A DNA stretch of 64,000 nt from positions 2,492,501 through 2,556,500 of the forward strand of contig NC_091675.1 of the NCBI RefSeq assembly GCF_042453785.1. Reading direction: 5' to 3'. Shown here one piece after another: positions 47,301 to 59,019 of the stretch. Positions within the stretch are counted from its first letter, which is position 1. The number at the start of each line of letters is the position of its first letter. Source of the DNA: Malus domestica. Taxonomy: Eukaryota > Streptophyta > Magnoliopsida > Rosales > Rosaceae. The notes under the pieces are model-generated. The model ran no database searches and was not told the DNA's origin. It saw only the letters and a program-made list of their open reading frames with translations. Position numbers and translations under genes: made by a program.

Positions 47301-48152
47301 TAAGAGACGACACATTTACAAATATTTTACAATATATAATCAGCTAATTCATCAACGTAAGTCACAACGTGCCACAACATAATATCAAGCTCACTATAAA
47401 TATATATTATCCTCGAGATCCACTTTGATTAAGTAAAAACCAAGTATCGCTCGACCAGTTAGTCATGTACAAAAAATGATAAAATACTTACAAAAATATT
47501 TTTACAATCCGCAAATGTGATTTACGATCGAGCTCATTATACACTCATACAGTCACTATATTAGTTTAAGATGAACTTTGAGACATTCTCCAATTAAGTA
47601 GTAACCGAATATTGCTAAACTTGTTGGTAACGTACAAAAATGGTTCTAAGTTGATCAATTTGGTTCTTGACGCGCTTTAGGGAGAGACTTTGGCCATTTC
47701 CAATTTTTCATTCAAATTTCAAAGGCCCCAAGAGAATGCCCTGCCTTGACTTTTACGTGTTACCATAATGTTTGAGATTTAATAATAGATAGGAAGAATT
47801 TTCATAGTTTACCACAAATCACGTGGCGTGAGAGTTACTTCAGCCTCTTTTCTTGGAGAAATTTTTAGTTGTGACGGGAACACAAGTGGTACATCACGTG
47901 TTTTAATAGAAATAGTGGGAAATTTTATTTTTTAAATTATTAACTTTTTAGCACACATATCCCATCATTTGTTTAGTAACACGTGATGTACTACTCTGTG
48001 TACCGATCACACTGAAAAATCTCTCATTTTCTTGCCCTTTTCTTCCTCCCTGCACGTCTTCATGTTTCTCTTTTACTTCTCCTCATCTATGTAAACTAAA
48101 CTTACGATTTATTTACGAATCAATCACAGTTTAGCATGTGCATATAATTTTA
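44346..48152. other. Long intergenic stretch, no gene seen
   Basis: AT-rich with decayed repeats: an imperfect inverted repeat at about 45072-45202 (ggattccgtgaatcgagaga against ggaatcgtggatcgagaaat) and a SINE 3' fragment at 46216-46318. Small ORFs show no recognisable product. Confidence 0.45.
46216..46318 (+). mobile_element. SINE fragment
   Basis: Begins tgtactacgatctaatgtta (5' A-box region) and ends ccttagtataaaaatatcga plus an A-run, like the 24.8-kb copy. The middle is diverged or deleted. Confidence 0.5.
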
Positions 48153-48319
48153 GAGATGTGATATTTACACACTCTTTTTTACTTCTCTCACACATTTTTA
48201 ATTTTTTGCCGTCGGATTAGATGAATTAAAAAAGATCAAATGACAGAAATTAACAAGGGGTGTGAAAGAAGTAAAAATGAATGTGTGGATGGTGTGTGGA
48301 TAACACACCCACACACCCC
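48153..48319. mobile_element. MITE family A, full copy
   Basis: 167 bp, from gagatgtgatatttacacac to cacacccacacacccc, flanked by perfect 8-bp duplications TAATTTTA (48145-48152 and 48320-48327). Slightly longer than the other copies. Confidence 0.88.
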
Positions 48320-48724
48320 TAATTTTAATGTATATCATACTTTTAATTCATTACTTTATATACATTTAGCACGATGGATTTTGAATTGTTACAGTGAGAC
48401 AATGTTCATAATTTCACTTAAATCTTTTCCGTCTCAAATTTTTTTTTTCTATGCCAATATAAGAGGTACCAAACAGATCATAAAATGTATAAAACCATCG
48501 TATTTAGTACCCATCCACAACTTATTAAATTAAAATGTTGTGATCCATTCTATTTGTTCATGCAAAAAGAGCATGTACAATTTACAAATAGAACTCTTTT
48601 TACGTGTTGGTTGAAACTTGAAAGTCCAATATTTCTCTCTTGACAGTCTCTATTCTCCGTACCTTTGTCCCTCCCAATTTCATCTGTGAAGTCCGTGACA
48701 CGGCGACAGACGCTTTTCTCTCAC

Positions 48725-48870
48725 TCCTCCCTCTCTCTCTCTCTCTCTCTCTCCCCCTCTCTCCTCCCAATATCCCCCCATAAAACCCCATACCCTTTCC
48801 ACCGTCTCTCTCCAATTCTCTCTCTCTCTCTCCCTCTCCCTCTCCCCCGCCCTCTCTCTCCAAAAAGCAC
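48725..48870 (+). repeat. CT-rich leader of the DUF868 gene
   Basis: Two CT runs (about 48728-48752 and 48815-48860) lie 75-220 bases before the DUF868 ATG, probably in its 5' UTR. The low-complexity peptides in other frames here are by-products. Confidence 0.6.
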
Positions 48871-48945
48871 CAAAACCCTCGAAGATTCCCTTAAAACACA
48901 ACCCAACACTACAATCTAACTAAGTTCCAAAACCCCACCACCCAA

Positions 48946-49980
48946 ATGTCCCGCCACTACTCCTCCGCTTTCCCTTCTTGCTTCCGCCCCTCCACCTCCA
49001 TCAACCGTCGCCTCCCACCACCGTCTCCGCCGCCTCCCATCTCCGGGCACCCCAACCTCACCACCTGCCTCTACCACACCGACCACGCCCTCTTCTCCCT
49101 CACCTGGTCCCGCTCCTTCCTCGGCCGCTCCCTCCACCTCAACCTCCTCCACCACTCCTTCGACTCGCCCCTCCCTCCGTCGCTCTCCTCCCCTTACTTC
49201 CACCTCCACATCAAGCCCTTTCTCTTCTGGAAGAAGCACGGCTCCAAGAAGCTCTCCCCCAACATTCTCCTCTTCTGGGACCTCTCCAAAGCCCGGTTCA
49301 GCTCCGGACCTGAACCCCAATCCGGGTTCTACATCGCCGTCGTCGTCGACAACGAGATGACCCTCCTCGTCGGCGATTTGACCCGCGAAGCCTACTCCAA
49401 GACCCGGGCCCGAAAATCTGAGACTCCGCAAATCCCAATCTTGAAAAGAGAGCACGTCATCGCCAAGAAAATCTACACCACTATGGCCCGGTTCGGCGGT
49501 AAATTGCGGGAGATCCGAATCGATTGCGGGTCAAACGCCGACCCGACCCGGCTCTGCTTTAGCGTCGATGGCCAGGTTGTCCTGCAGATAAAGCGGTTGA
49601 AGTGGAAATTCAGAGGGAACGAGCGAATCGAAGTCGACGGGACCCCGCTGCAGATCTCGTGGGACGTCTACAACTGGCTTTTCGAGAGCGACGGTTGCCG
49701 CGACGACGGCCACGCGGTGTTCATGTTCAGATTCGAAGAAGACGAGGAGATTAAAGAGAACAATTACCAACTGGGTCATCTGAATTCGTGGAATTTCGGG
49801 ATGAGCGGGATTGAGTGGCGGAAGATGGGGAAGAGCTTGTCTTCTTCGTCGGTTTCGATGTCGTCGGCGGGGTCTTCCGGTGGAAGTTCGTCGGTGATGG
49901 AGTGGGCGAGCACGGAGGAGAGCGAGCTCAGCGGCGGTCCTGCTGGGTTTTCTTTGCTGGTTTATGCCTGGAAAAGGTGA
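48946..49980 (+). CDS. DUF868 family protein (PF05910)
   Basis: Single-exon gene of 344 aa. Family signatures in order: LTTCLYHTDHALFSLTWSRS near residue 38, FHLHIKPFLFWKKHGSKKL, LFWDLSKARFSSGPEPQSGF with YIAVVVD, VGDLTREAYSKTRARKSE, FGGKLREIRIDC, LCFSVDGQVVLQIKRLKWKF with RGNERIEVDG, ISWDVYNWLFE, HAVFMFRFE, and a C-terminal GPAGFSLLVYAWK. Length and lack of introns are normal for this plant-only family, whose function is unknown. A serine-rich linker precedes the C-terminus. The GC-rich coding sequence contrasts sharply with its AT-rich surroundings, as usual for intronless plant genes. The start is the first ATG after the CT-rich leader. No signal peptide. Confidence 0.93.
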   Translation: MSRHYSSAFPSCFRPSTSINRRLPPPSPPPPISGHPNLTTCLYHTDHALFSLTWSRSFLGRSLHLNLLHHSFDSPLPPSLSSPYFHLHIKPFLFWKKHGSKKLSPNILLFWDLSKARFSSGPEPQSGFYIAVVVDNEMTLLVGDLTREAYSKTRARKSETPQIPILKREHVIAKKIYTTMARFGGKLREIRIDCGSNADPTRLCFSVDGQVVLQIKRLKWKFRGNERIEVDGTPLQISWDVYNWLFESDGCRDDGHAVFMFRFEEDEEIKENNYQLGHLNSWNFGMSGIEWRKMGKSLSSSSVSMSSAGSSGGSSSVMEWASTEESELSGGPAGFSLLVYAWKR

Positions 49981-50498
49981 AGTCCAGTCCAGTCCAATCC
50001 AATCAATTCAATTAAATTCTTGAAGCTACTAGTATAGTGTGTGTGTGTTTGAGATGTTAATCCTTGGTGGGATTGGATTATATAATGATTAGCCTGTAAT
50101 CTCTTACTAACCCATTTGTTTGTTGAACATAAATCGAATAAATTCCGATTTAATTGAGAAGCATAAATTACGAAATTCATAAATAATTAGAGCTAACAAA
50201 TATATCTAGCTAGTTACTAATTACTATACTTGGCAAGTAAAAGAGAAACCCGGCTGGTTTCCTGTTGTTGATTTTTTGTAATTTTCGTGTTGTTTATGTA
50301 ATCAAGTTTGTGAAAGATTGAAGGAAAACATCAGCATTTCCTCTCCCATCGTGTTAATAGTTCAAATTGTTATGAGCGTTTATTCGAGCTTCATTTGTTG
50401 GAAGGAAATTCCCACACAATATTTGGTACCAAGTGGTGATTGCCTTCATGATTTGGACATTGTTTTTCAATTCGCTGTGACTTGCATTTAATTTTTTA
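49981..50498. other. DUF868 3' UTR and spacer
   Basis: Probable 3' UTR (several AATAAA-like signals, e.g. near 50137) followed by AT-rich spacer. Confidence 0.4.
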
Positions 50499-50652
50499 AG
50501 AAAATTAATGAAAATGATCTGAAAATTTTGAGAGTTAACGAACAAAATAAAAGGTAGAGTGAATGGTATCAAGTTTGATTTTGTAGTATAAAAATATGAT
50601 TTTTCGTTAAAGTGAACAGTATCACGAGTTTTTCGTTAAAACTCTCTAATTT
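50499..50652. mobile_element. MITE family C copy
   Basis: Contains ctgaaaattttgagagttaa, aaaaggtagagtgaatggta, gtataaaaatatgatttttc, gttaaagtgaacagtatcac and tttcgttaaaactct. Best-preserved plus-orientation copy of the family in the window. Confidence 0.65.
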
Positions 50653-51093
50653 TTTTTGCCTTTCTGTTTTTTAGTATAGATTAGCATAAAATGTTTTTAC
50701 ACTAAAAAAAGCAAAGAAAATAAAAAGGTGTAAAAATAGTAGTCTATTTGAATTTTACTTTTACCAACTCATAAATAAGTTTTGAGTCACAAATTAAAAA
50801 TTCTTGTTTGGTAGTTCAATTCTCATAAACAGAACAAAAAAATAACTCAAACGCAAAACTTTATTGTCGAATCCCCCCATAGATCCTCCATCCTTCTCCC
50901 TCTCCTGGGCCAAGATTAATCAATGGCGGCGAACGGCTACCGGCAATGGTGGCGCGTTGGATTAGAATCGCACCTCATTCTGTCTTTTCTCTTGGTTTTA
51001 GAGGTCGCTGGACTTCAGTTCTGAAATCGGCGACCTAACGGGCCTCCTTTGCTGTCAGCGCGAGTTTGAAGTAAGAAAGATAAAGCGGAAGCA

Positions 51094-51096
<3 letters not shown>

Positions 51097-51136
<40 letters not shown>
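51097..51136. repeat. (GA)n microsatellite
   Basis: Uninterrupted GA run of about 20 units. The surrounding 50920-51230 is GC-richer and contains a 33-codon frame from 50923, but nothing identifies a gene. Confidence 0.9.
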
Positions 51137-51139
<3 letters not shown>

Positions 51140-51659
51140 TGACGGGGTTTTACAGATTCAGAGGAACGGCCAGCGAAGTGGCCGACGCGGGAGCGAAGAG
51201 AAGAGAAGAGGAGAGTTTGAACTCTTTTTTATTATTATATTTTTGGGGCGTTTTGATATAAGTGCCTGAGTTTTCAACTCTATAGACTAAACATTTGTTG
51301 GTTTTAGAGATTTAATTAAACATTTTTCCTACAAATTTGGAGTCTCATCTATCATAAATATCCTTTATTTGTACCAAAATTACAGATCTTACCACTACTG
51401 CCTAAATTCTTCACGTTAGGAAAAAAATGCAGAGATTGAATTTGAAACAATTCCTACAATCTAGGTTGTTTGATTCCCTCTAAAGATAATTATACAAAAA
51501 GAAAATTATTATATACAATTTATTAAGGAATAAAATACCCTGCCGTTTGATTTTTTTTTTCCTTTCAATGAAGAAATAAAATACCATTTAAGATATTTGT
51601 AGGAATCCATATATAAATTTTTGTAGTAATTCATATAAGAAAATAACATCGAGAATGAT

Positions 51660-52075
51660 ACAAACGTACCAATAAAAAAATATATGTATGAAAACAAACC
51701 TACTAAAACCGGAAATAAACGTACTAGTAAACAACGTTGAAGAACAAAAGTAAATGTACCAATCAACAATATGTATAATATTAATCGTACCCATATGATA
51801 CTAAATGGTGCAATCCATAATGTATACAAAAACAATCGTAACAAAATCGTGAAAAAAAATCTATCAATCAACGAGAACAAAACTAAACGTACCGGAAGCT
51901 AAAACTAAACGTACTGAAAGTTAAAATAAAACGTACCAAAAGCTAAAACTAAACGTACCAATCAACGATATGTACACGCAAAAATTAAAAATAAACGTAC
52001 CAATCAATACAAAACGAATATATGATAACCAACAATAAACGTACCATTATCACTAATCAACAATATGTACAAATT
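51660..52075. repeat. GTAC-rich degenerate repeat cluster
   Basis: About twelve GTAC tetramers occur in about 415 bp, mostly as acgtacc. At 51883-51975 they form a four-unit tandem array with a ~22-bp period (aaacgtaccggaagctaaaa, aaacgtactgaaagttaaaa, and so on). The rest is AT-rich. No gene. Confidence 0.65.
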
Positions 52076-52079
52076 CAAA

Positions 52080-54753
52080 TGTATACAAAATAATTATCTA
52101 ACAAAAAGTATACTAAATAATAAACAAACAAAAAAATCTAAGCGTCCATCATTTCAATTATTTTTTTCAATTTTAGGATAAAAAAATGTTTTGAATGAAA
52201 ACAAAAATTAAAAGAGATAATTGGATAAATATGTTGAGCGAAAAAACCAAAATTATCTCCTAAAAAAGAGTCCACAACTCCTAAAATACATGAATAAAAA
52301 AATGGCCGGATGAAAAAAAAAATTCTCTTAACTAATTAAAAGGACAAATTTAGAAATCAATATGTAAAATTTTAACTTAAAAATTTTAAAAATAAGAAAT
52401 ACTGATGTGGCCTAATATAATATACCAAAGCGTCTTGATCAAAATTTTAAAAGGCATGGATGTTTAATAAAAGAAATTCAATTTTTGAGCGTTTAAATCT
52501 AATTAACTCTATATTTTTAATACGACTGAATTTTTAAGAAGGGAATACCAAACAAATTTTTGAATTAAAAATTCAAATCCAAACATGAATTTGAAAAATA
52601 AATAAATGTTGAGTTAAATTCTTAGTACCAAATGGACCTTAGATTCAGACTTGTGGTGTGGCGTGAGCGGTGACATTTTGATTGGGGGAGTGTGGTAGAG
52701 TTGTTCATATGAAATTTTCCTAAGTTGGCGACACTGGACAAGTTGCTTGTGAGCCGGGTAATTTATTTATTACTTTTTTATTATTTAATTAAATAATAAG
52801 CAATATCTTGGTCCTTTAGGCACAATCTGAACCGTGAAATTTGCTGACCGTCTCTTGGGTCGATAAATAAACTGACACTGGACGGTGGATTTGGGTCAGG
52901 AAAAATGATAAATGAAAAGGACAATCTTGGGAGACCAGACCTGACCCAAAGTGGTGTGAACCGGTCAAAGGATATGAATATTGGGAAAGAAAACGTCAGA
53001 AGGTGGTAATTAGTATGGACAAAGATTGTTTGCCTTCTATTTTTGGTATCCTTCCGTACTTTTTATTTTGTTTATGTGCTCACAGTTAAATTATATCAAT
53101 ATTTTATATTACTATTTATTTTTACCTTATTATCTTTATAAAAAAAATATAAAATGTTGACATGATTTAGTCGTGACCACACAAAACAAAATGACATCAG
53201 TGTGGTGGTGGCAGGGTTGACTGTTGAACCGGAAGACTCTTTCATGTCTCTCCCACCCTTTCGGAGACCTGGACGATCTAGTAATGATAAAATAAAAATG
53301 TGCGAAAATTATTTGTGTAAGTAACGTTCAAAAACCTAAGTGATATTCTTTACGATAAAATTTTGAGCAAGATTGTCTGATCACATTATTAGAGGAGATT
53401 TTTTTCTTCCTAAAACACAAGATTCCATCTAAAAATTATCTTGCCTAATGCGAACATTGTCCTAATCAAGCAGTTCTAGATTTACTTGCTAAAGGGTTTA
53501 TCCGAACGATGAATTTGTTTAATTGGTAGTTTAATTGACAAATAAAACTCTTCATGTTTCCTTTTTGTAGTGGGTTTTGAAGCATCGGCTGCTGAGGTTG
53601 TCAAATTGGTACAAATAACCTTTGTGATGTTATCCAATTCGCACGTGTTTGTGCACAAGTTTAGTATGCAGTCTTCTCTACTAATGTGAAATTCCCCCAC
53701 AGCCGACTATTGAAAACAAGACTCAATCCACCTTATTTGCTGCCCAAAAAAGGATCGATTTTAGTCAATATCTCATGCATGAATTGCCTTCCGTGACTTG
53801 ACAAGCTTTCTTAAGGTATAATACCTTGATTTGCTAGGAAGAGGAGCGTAGGGATCCGTTGCTAGCATGCCTACGATGATTCTATCGTACATACATGTAG
53901 AACTCAAAAGGAGAGAACAGTTAGAATCAACCTGTATATCCATGCGCAAGTCATAAACCATGAAAAGATCTAGGACCAACTTGTATGGATTCGATTGATT
54001 CTAACATTTACCTTTCTCATGATAATCACTTCACTTCAAAACAATGCCCCTTTGTGTCGATCAAAATTCTGCAATGTAACAGTATATGAGATGTACCAGT
54101 GTAGTGAACGATTGAATTTGCATGTATCAATCTCATTCTAACCGTTTAAATATCGATGAATCCCGGGTGTCGATCCGAAGAAAAATAAGTCATGGGACAT
54201 GCAGGATGCGTTGAAGGTGGGGTTGCAATTGAAGGCGCAGAGTTGTTGTCCGGACTCCGGATGCTTCCTTTAAAAAGGTGGGCATCTCTCCAGAGAATCT
54301 AGTAGAAAGGCACAGAGAGAGGGACGCAGGATAGAGAAGTAGGGTTTCACAATTCACATGCAGATTGTTTGTCTTGTCTTGCTATGGACGGGTATGGAAT
54401 TTGTCGATTTCTTTCATTACTAGGTACCTTTACTTCACGTTCACCAAATAAGGAACAACGTTCAACTAAATTTGGGGTCCATTTGTTCTCAATTTTTTTT
54501 TTAATTTTTTTTTTTTACCTTTCTTTATAATCTGAAATTATTTGGTAGTTAATTTCACTTTTTATGATGAAAATTGAAAACTTAAAATAGTTACTAAACA
54601 AGATTTTAGTTTCCAGTTTTCAAAAAGTGAAAACTAGAAACGAAATGTTTATTAAGCAGCCCATAAATAAATTCGTTTATCTTTGTAAAAAAAAATAAAA
54701 GTACTTACAAAGTAATTCACAACGCATATGGTATAGCACAAGTTCAAAAAATA
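52080..54753. other. Intergenic, no gene seen
   Basis: AT-rich DNA. Minus-strand ORFs at 53482-53700 and 53773-53979 have no recognisable similarity. A CG-richer patch at 54180-54350 is non-coding by inspection. Confidence 0.45.
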
Positions 54754-54897
54754 GGTTGGTGCTATCCACACACATCTTTTTTTATCACTAACACACTCCA
54801 AGTTAATTTCTTTCCTTTTATCTTCTTCAATTTGTTTGATCCCGATGGTCGACAATTGAGAAAAATATATGGAAAGTAAAAGGAAGTGTGTGTGAAT
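54754..54897. mobile_element. MITE family A, diverged copy interrupted by a hAT element
   Basis: Starts ggttggtgctatccacacac and has the family order (ttatcttcttcaatttgttt, cccgatggtcgac, ggaaagtaaaaggaagtgtg). It ends where the hAT-like element at 54898 begins. Confidence 0.7.
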
Positions 54898-55283
54898 CAG
54901 TGGTGGATCCAGGAAATAATATTAGGGGGGTCAGTAAGAATAGCGCGCGCAATGCGCAAATTTTTTTATACCAGAAATAGCATGCATATCGTCATTTCAT
55001 CGAGTCTTGGTAGGCCTGAAATCATTTGAAAATGCATACTACAGACATGTTAATGTATGCAAGGGGCATCACCCAAGGTATTCATGGACATTCATCGGGT
55101 TTTGATAGGCCTGAAGTCGGTTGGAGGGCAAATATGAAGCCAACTTTAATAGTCAAAAGGGCAACACTCAAGGTATCCATGGACATCACCGAGGTTCGGA
55201 GGGTCAGCACCTAAGATATATATGGACGTTCATCTAAAATTCGGAGGGTTGACCCTCCTTGCCCCTTAATGGATCCGCCAGTC
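54898..55283. mobile_element. hAT-like MITE, 386 bp, perfect 8-bp duplication
   Basis: Ends cagtggtggatcca (left) and tggatccgccagtc (right) are near inverted copies. Perfect 8-bp duplications gtgtgaat flank it (54890-54897 and 55284-55291). CAGTGGCGGA-type ends plus 8-bp duplications are typical of hAT families. The interior has partial internal repeats (cctgaaatc/cctgaagtcgg, catggacatt/catggacatc). Nested in a family A MITE, so it is the younger of the two. Confidence 0.85.
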
Positions 55284-55291
55284 GTGTGAAT

Positions 55292-56423
55292 ACTGGAGAC
55301 CAAAAACATTGCATCCATAAAATAAGTCAAAGTTTGAACTTGCACGTAAAGGTTCCAAGTACTTTTAAATCGGTTGCAACAAAGACTTTTGAAAATCGTA
55401 AAAAATAACGTGGTGTGCAAGTTTCTTGGAAATAGGGATTTGCGGGTTCATGAACCTTGAGCAACTTTAATCATCATAGCCGGAAAACATTGACATTAAG
55501 TAGGGGTTGTGGTTGCCAGTTACAGGTATTTTCACTTCACTTGCTCGATTCAGATGTAATGAAATGGAGTTTTGAGAAGCTTATTTGTGAAAGACCCTGT
55601 ACAAATTTGAGGTGTAAACTAATATGCAGACACTCAATGTTTTTTTCCGAAGGCATATTTTAACCCACTCTAATTTACAAGGAAGACCGGAGATTCAGAC
55701 GTAGGTACAAACGATATACACGGTCTTGACTAACTGGTTAACTAAGATCTACTTTGACATACACTTCGGAATTTTGGTCTGTCCAAAAATCTAGTTTAAT
55801 TCATATGAACAACCCACATAATGTCTTGTGGGCCTGTTATTACTTAGAATCCACGAGCCAAAGCCGAAATATTTGGGTGATCTATTTGAATTAAGCCCGA
55901 ATTAAGCCCAAACTGAACCCCAAGATTAGAACAAGAACTCAAAAACCAACCACCCACATGAGAAAGTTTTTCACCAAAAATGCGGGGACCCCAAACAGAC
56001 TACGAAATGAAGGCATAATGAGAAAACCTACTAGGGTCTCCCACCCACCTACTATCCACAATGCACGCCTACATTTACAGAGAAACTTTCGAAGGACTGC
56101 CTACCTAAGGCATCTTTCGTACCAAGTGGGGCCCGCGTTAGATCTTAGATCAGATCGAACAGTTCAGTTAGACGGACTGGTGTTTGTGTGAGAGGTGCCA
56201 TACCAAATGGTTGCGAAAATTCATAGGTCTGCACAGCAATGTGTCAAAACATGAACCATTTTGTTTTTATACAGAAAACAGCGGGACTTCAACGATTTCA
56301 AGCAGCTGTTTACACAGCAATGCAAACAGATTACATCATGGGAAAGAAATAGAATTTGCAATTTCCCCCATTCCTTTGTGCAATTGAAATTCTAAAACCC
56401 TAGTCTCAAAACTAAAAACAGTG
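55292..56423. other. Intergenic; 3' side of the deSI-like gene
   Basis: No gene recognised; roughly the last 200 bases are probably the 3' UTR of the minus-strand deSI-like gene. Confidence 0.45.
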
Positions 56424-57895
56424 TCAAAGCTTTAGAGTAACCGCCGAGGTTGAGGAAGAATGGACCAAAGATTGAGACGGAGGAACGCAGTGTCTTTGTC
56501 TACTACTTCTGCCTGCAGACTCTGCAGTGGAAGATTTTAATGAAGAGGACCGAGGATTTGAGGATGCACAATTAGTCGAATGGCTTCTCAGTTTCTTCTT
56601 GTCTCCGTTACAAACCCCGTCTGATCTTACTTGTCGAACCTTAGTTTCGTTCAGACCAGCCGGAAGAACACAATTGCAGAAGAAACCTAAGGTTCACCAC
56701 AATGACGCATATGAATTATTAGGGAACAAGAAAGTCTGCCTAACATCATAGACATCCCAAAAAGATTATACAATGGACAGATAATTAACAATACAGAATC
56801 ATTCCAAATTGTTATTTTCCAATGAGCTTCGAATCCTATGTGCAATAAACTGAATCTAAAGACAGGAAACACTGGAAGTTTTGGTTGTCATGTGGCATTG
56901 GCATTCATGGTATGCTACTAAAAGTGGTTTTGTTTCATGGTGGTGATATACTAACAATGGCGAGATCATGAAGAACTGATAATAGATGCTTGATTTCTTA
57001 CCAAGCCGAGCGAGGCGGTTGACCCAGCGAGGAATAGGCTTCCCCGTCAATCTGGTGCACACATCATTACAGAAGTGGTTGCAGTTCTTGGTGATAAGAT
57101 GGTACGTGTTCCCGGAGTATTCCTCCGCTAGTTTCTCCATAAATGCACGGACCTCCTTCGGATCCAAATCCGTTCTTCCGATCAAAATTGATTTTCTGAA
57201 CACAAAGCCGGGGCATTGCTTCGGTTCCACTTCGAAAATCCCAGTCGTTGCATGGTCATGAGCTCCAAAGGCATATTCAACGCCATGTACTGCATCGCAT
57301 TAAAATAAAACATTCATGCCAATAAACAAATACAAATATCCACATACAAGTCTACCATAAAGATCTCAAATCAAAGGATGAAAACAAACAAACATATGTA
57401 TATTCTTTTTTATTACCACAATAATAAAATCAATTAAAAATTGGGAAAATTTCTTGGAATTGAGTTCATTCGAGAGTAAAGGTTCTCAATTTATCAAACC
57501 CAAAACATGAAAACAGAATTCTTATTACCCTTTCAGAATCAAATCACTCAGAAACTCTTTGATTCTTCCTAAAACATAAAACCCAAGTTCAACTTTATCG
57601 AAATTCCACTACCCGGATCCAAAAATTTAGACTTTGATACCAATTTGTTGAGTTTTCATTCAACCAAAACACACGACCAGATCTAAGACTTTCTCCACAG
57701 CCAAACAGAAGATAACCCAAAAAAAAAAAAACGAAAAACCTATTAAAATTCATTACCTTGGACGCCGGAATGGTAGACTCCGAGGCCGAGCCAATAGGCG
57801 TAGCCATTGATCGGAGTAAGATCGTACACGTTCAGATAAACGGGCACCTTCCCAATCTTCTTCTTCCTCGGCACCAATACCATCCTACAAAGCAT
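56424..57895 (-). CDS. deSI-like PPPDE peptidase
   Basis: Three minus-strand exons: 57895-57757, 57289-57002 and 56686-56424, joined in frame for 229 aa. The PPPDE domain begins KVPVYLNVYDLTPINGYAYW and continues LGLGVYHSGVQ|VHGVEYAFGA, HDHATTGIFEVEPKQCPGFV, FRKSILIGRTDLDPKEVRAF, TYHLITKNCNHFCNDVCTRL and GKPIPRWVNRLARLG. The papain-like dyad is present: His in GVYHSGV and Cys in KNCNHF. The C-terminal ~85 residues are Ser-rich and polar (FFCNCVLPAGLNETKVRQVR...STSAVTLKL). It resembles Arabidopsis At4g17486-type deSI-like proteins. Animal relatives remove SUMO; plant substrates are mostly unknown. Exon 2 opens with VHGVEYAFG. The first Met (MLCRMVLVP) matches the family's usual MLC start; the second, 12 bases on, is an alternative. 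Confidence 0.93.
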
Positions 57896-59019
57896 TTTCT
57901 CTTTCTATCTCTCTGCCCGTGAAGATTAGAATCCAAAAACTCCCGAATCAAAATTGAATTCGTAAACGGAGAGCTCCAGCTGCCCCAAAAGCCAGCGAGA
58001 ACTGCCAAAACCGAGGGCGCCTCGGAAATTGCAGAGGTTTCGGGAGGTCAGAACGGGAAGAGAAGATTCGGAGAATTTTCTTTCCAGAGATATTTATAAT
58101 TTAATTTAATTTTTTTCTTGGAAGACGAATCTTAGGTAGCTCCGGCGGCCGAAAGTGTCTGCGCCGTGAGCTCGGTTTTATAGCAAAAAGTGGAAGCTTC
58201 CTGTTCTGTCAGTAAATTTTCTAGTCACAAAAAAGTCCCTACAAGTCGAATTAATTACCAATAAAATGCCAATCCATAACTGAAATTTGCTAAAAGTAGC
58301 CGCCACAAATATTAGACACCAAGTAAGAATATAAAAGGAACTTTTGTGAAAAATCCAGTCACGCTTTTTGGAGTTTTTAACAATAAAATGGTTGTTAAAA
58401 AATAAAATAAAATGGTGAGTAATGTCGGCTGGTTAAAGATGGTAGAAATTCTCACTCAAAAAATTTCGTATTTTTAATCATATAGCTTTGAAAATTGTTC
58501 ATCTGTTTTTATATACCTAACTAAATGATTTTAATTTTAATTAATTTTTAAAAAATATTTTATAATATAAACATTATTGATCACAAATACGAAGTTTTAT
58601 GAATCGACAAAGAGAAATTTTGAGTAAGGACTCTTTCTCATCTATGTATTATTCTTTCCAGGAGTTGGGGTGATTGGTGAAGGGAAAGAGAAAGGTTGTG
58701 CCCTTAACTTTCTTCCAACCGAACATATAAGCTAAGTCTTGGTTTGCCTTGTTGGGTGTGCTTTATGCAATATTCCTTGGATTAAATTGTTGGGAATTGG
58801 GATTAGTGGTTTAATATTTGACCTTGCTTATTGGCACTAAAGTGGGAAGGAAATGGGGAACAGATGATGCGACGATCCATCCTTAATTTTTCATGTAATT
58901 TTCTCTTCGAGTGTGTAAATTCACGTTTATGCTCTTATTGGCAAAGTGAAACCTGTCGTGGACGTAGTTATTTGGCTTTTAAATTATTTTTCTCAATACC
59001 GTAATTAGTTAGTACTCGT
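57896..59019. other. deSI-like 5' region and spacer
   Basis: About 250 bases of GC-richer leader/promoter upstream of the deSI-like start, then AT-rich spacer without recognised genes. Confidence 0.45.

Noticed and set aside
48600-48919. Overlapping ORFs rich in Glu/Arg or Ser/Leu on both strands
   Set aside because: Translations of the CT/GA-rich DUF868 leader; low complexity, no domain.
48916-49455. Minus-strand 179-aa ORF rich in Gly, Glu and Val
   Set aside because: Antisense shadow of the DUF868 gene, whose plus-strand frame has clear family motifs.
50923-51024. 33-codon ORF starting MAANGYRQWW
   Set aside because: Short and not supported by similarity or splice structure; could be a gene-leader fragment.
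53482-53979. Two neighbouring minus-strand ORFs (72 and 68 aa)
   Set aside because: No recognisable motif, and no convincing splice connection between them.
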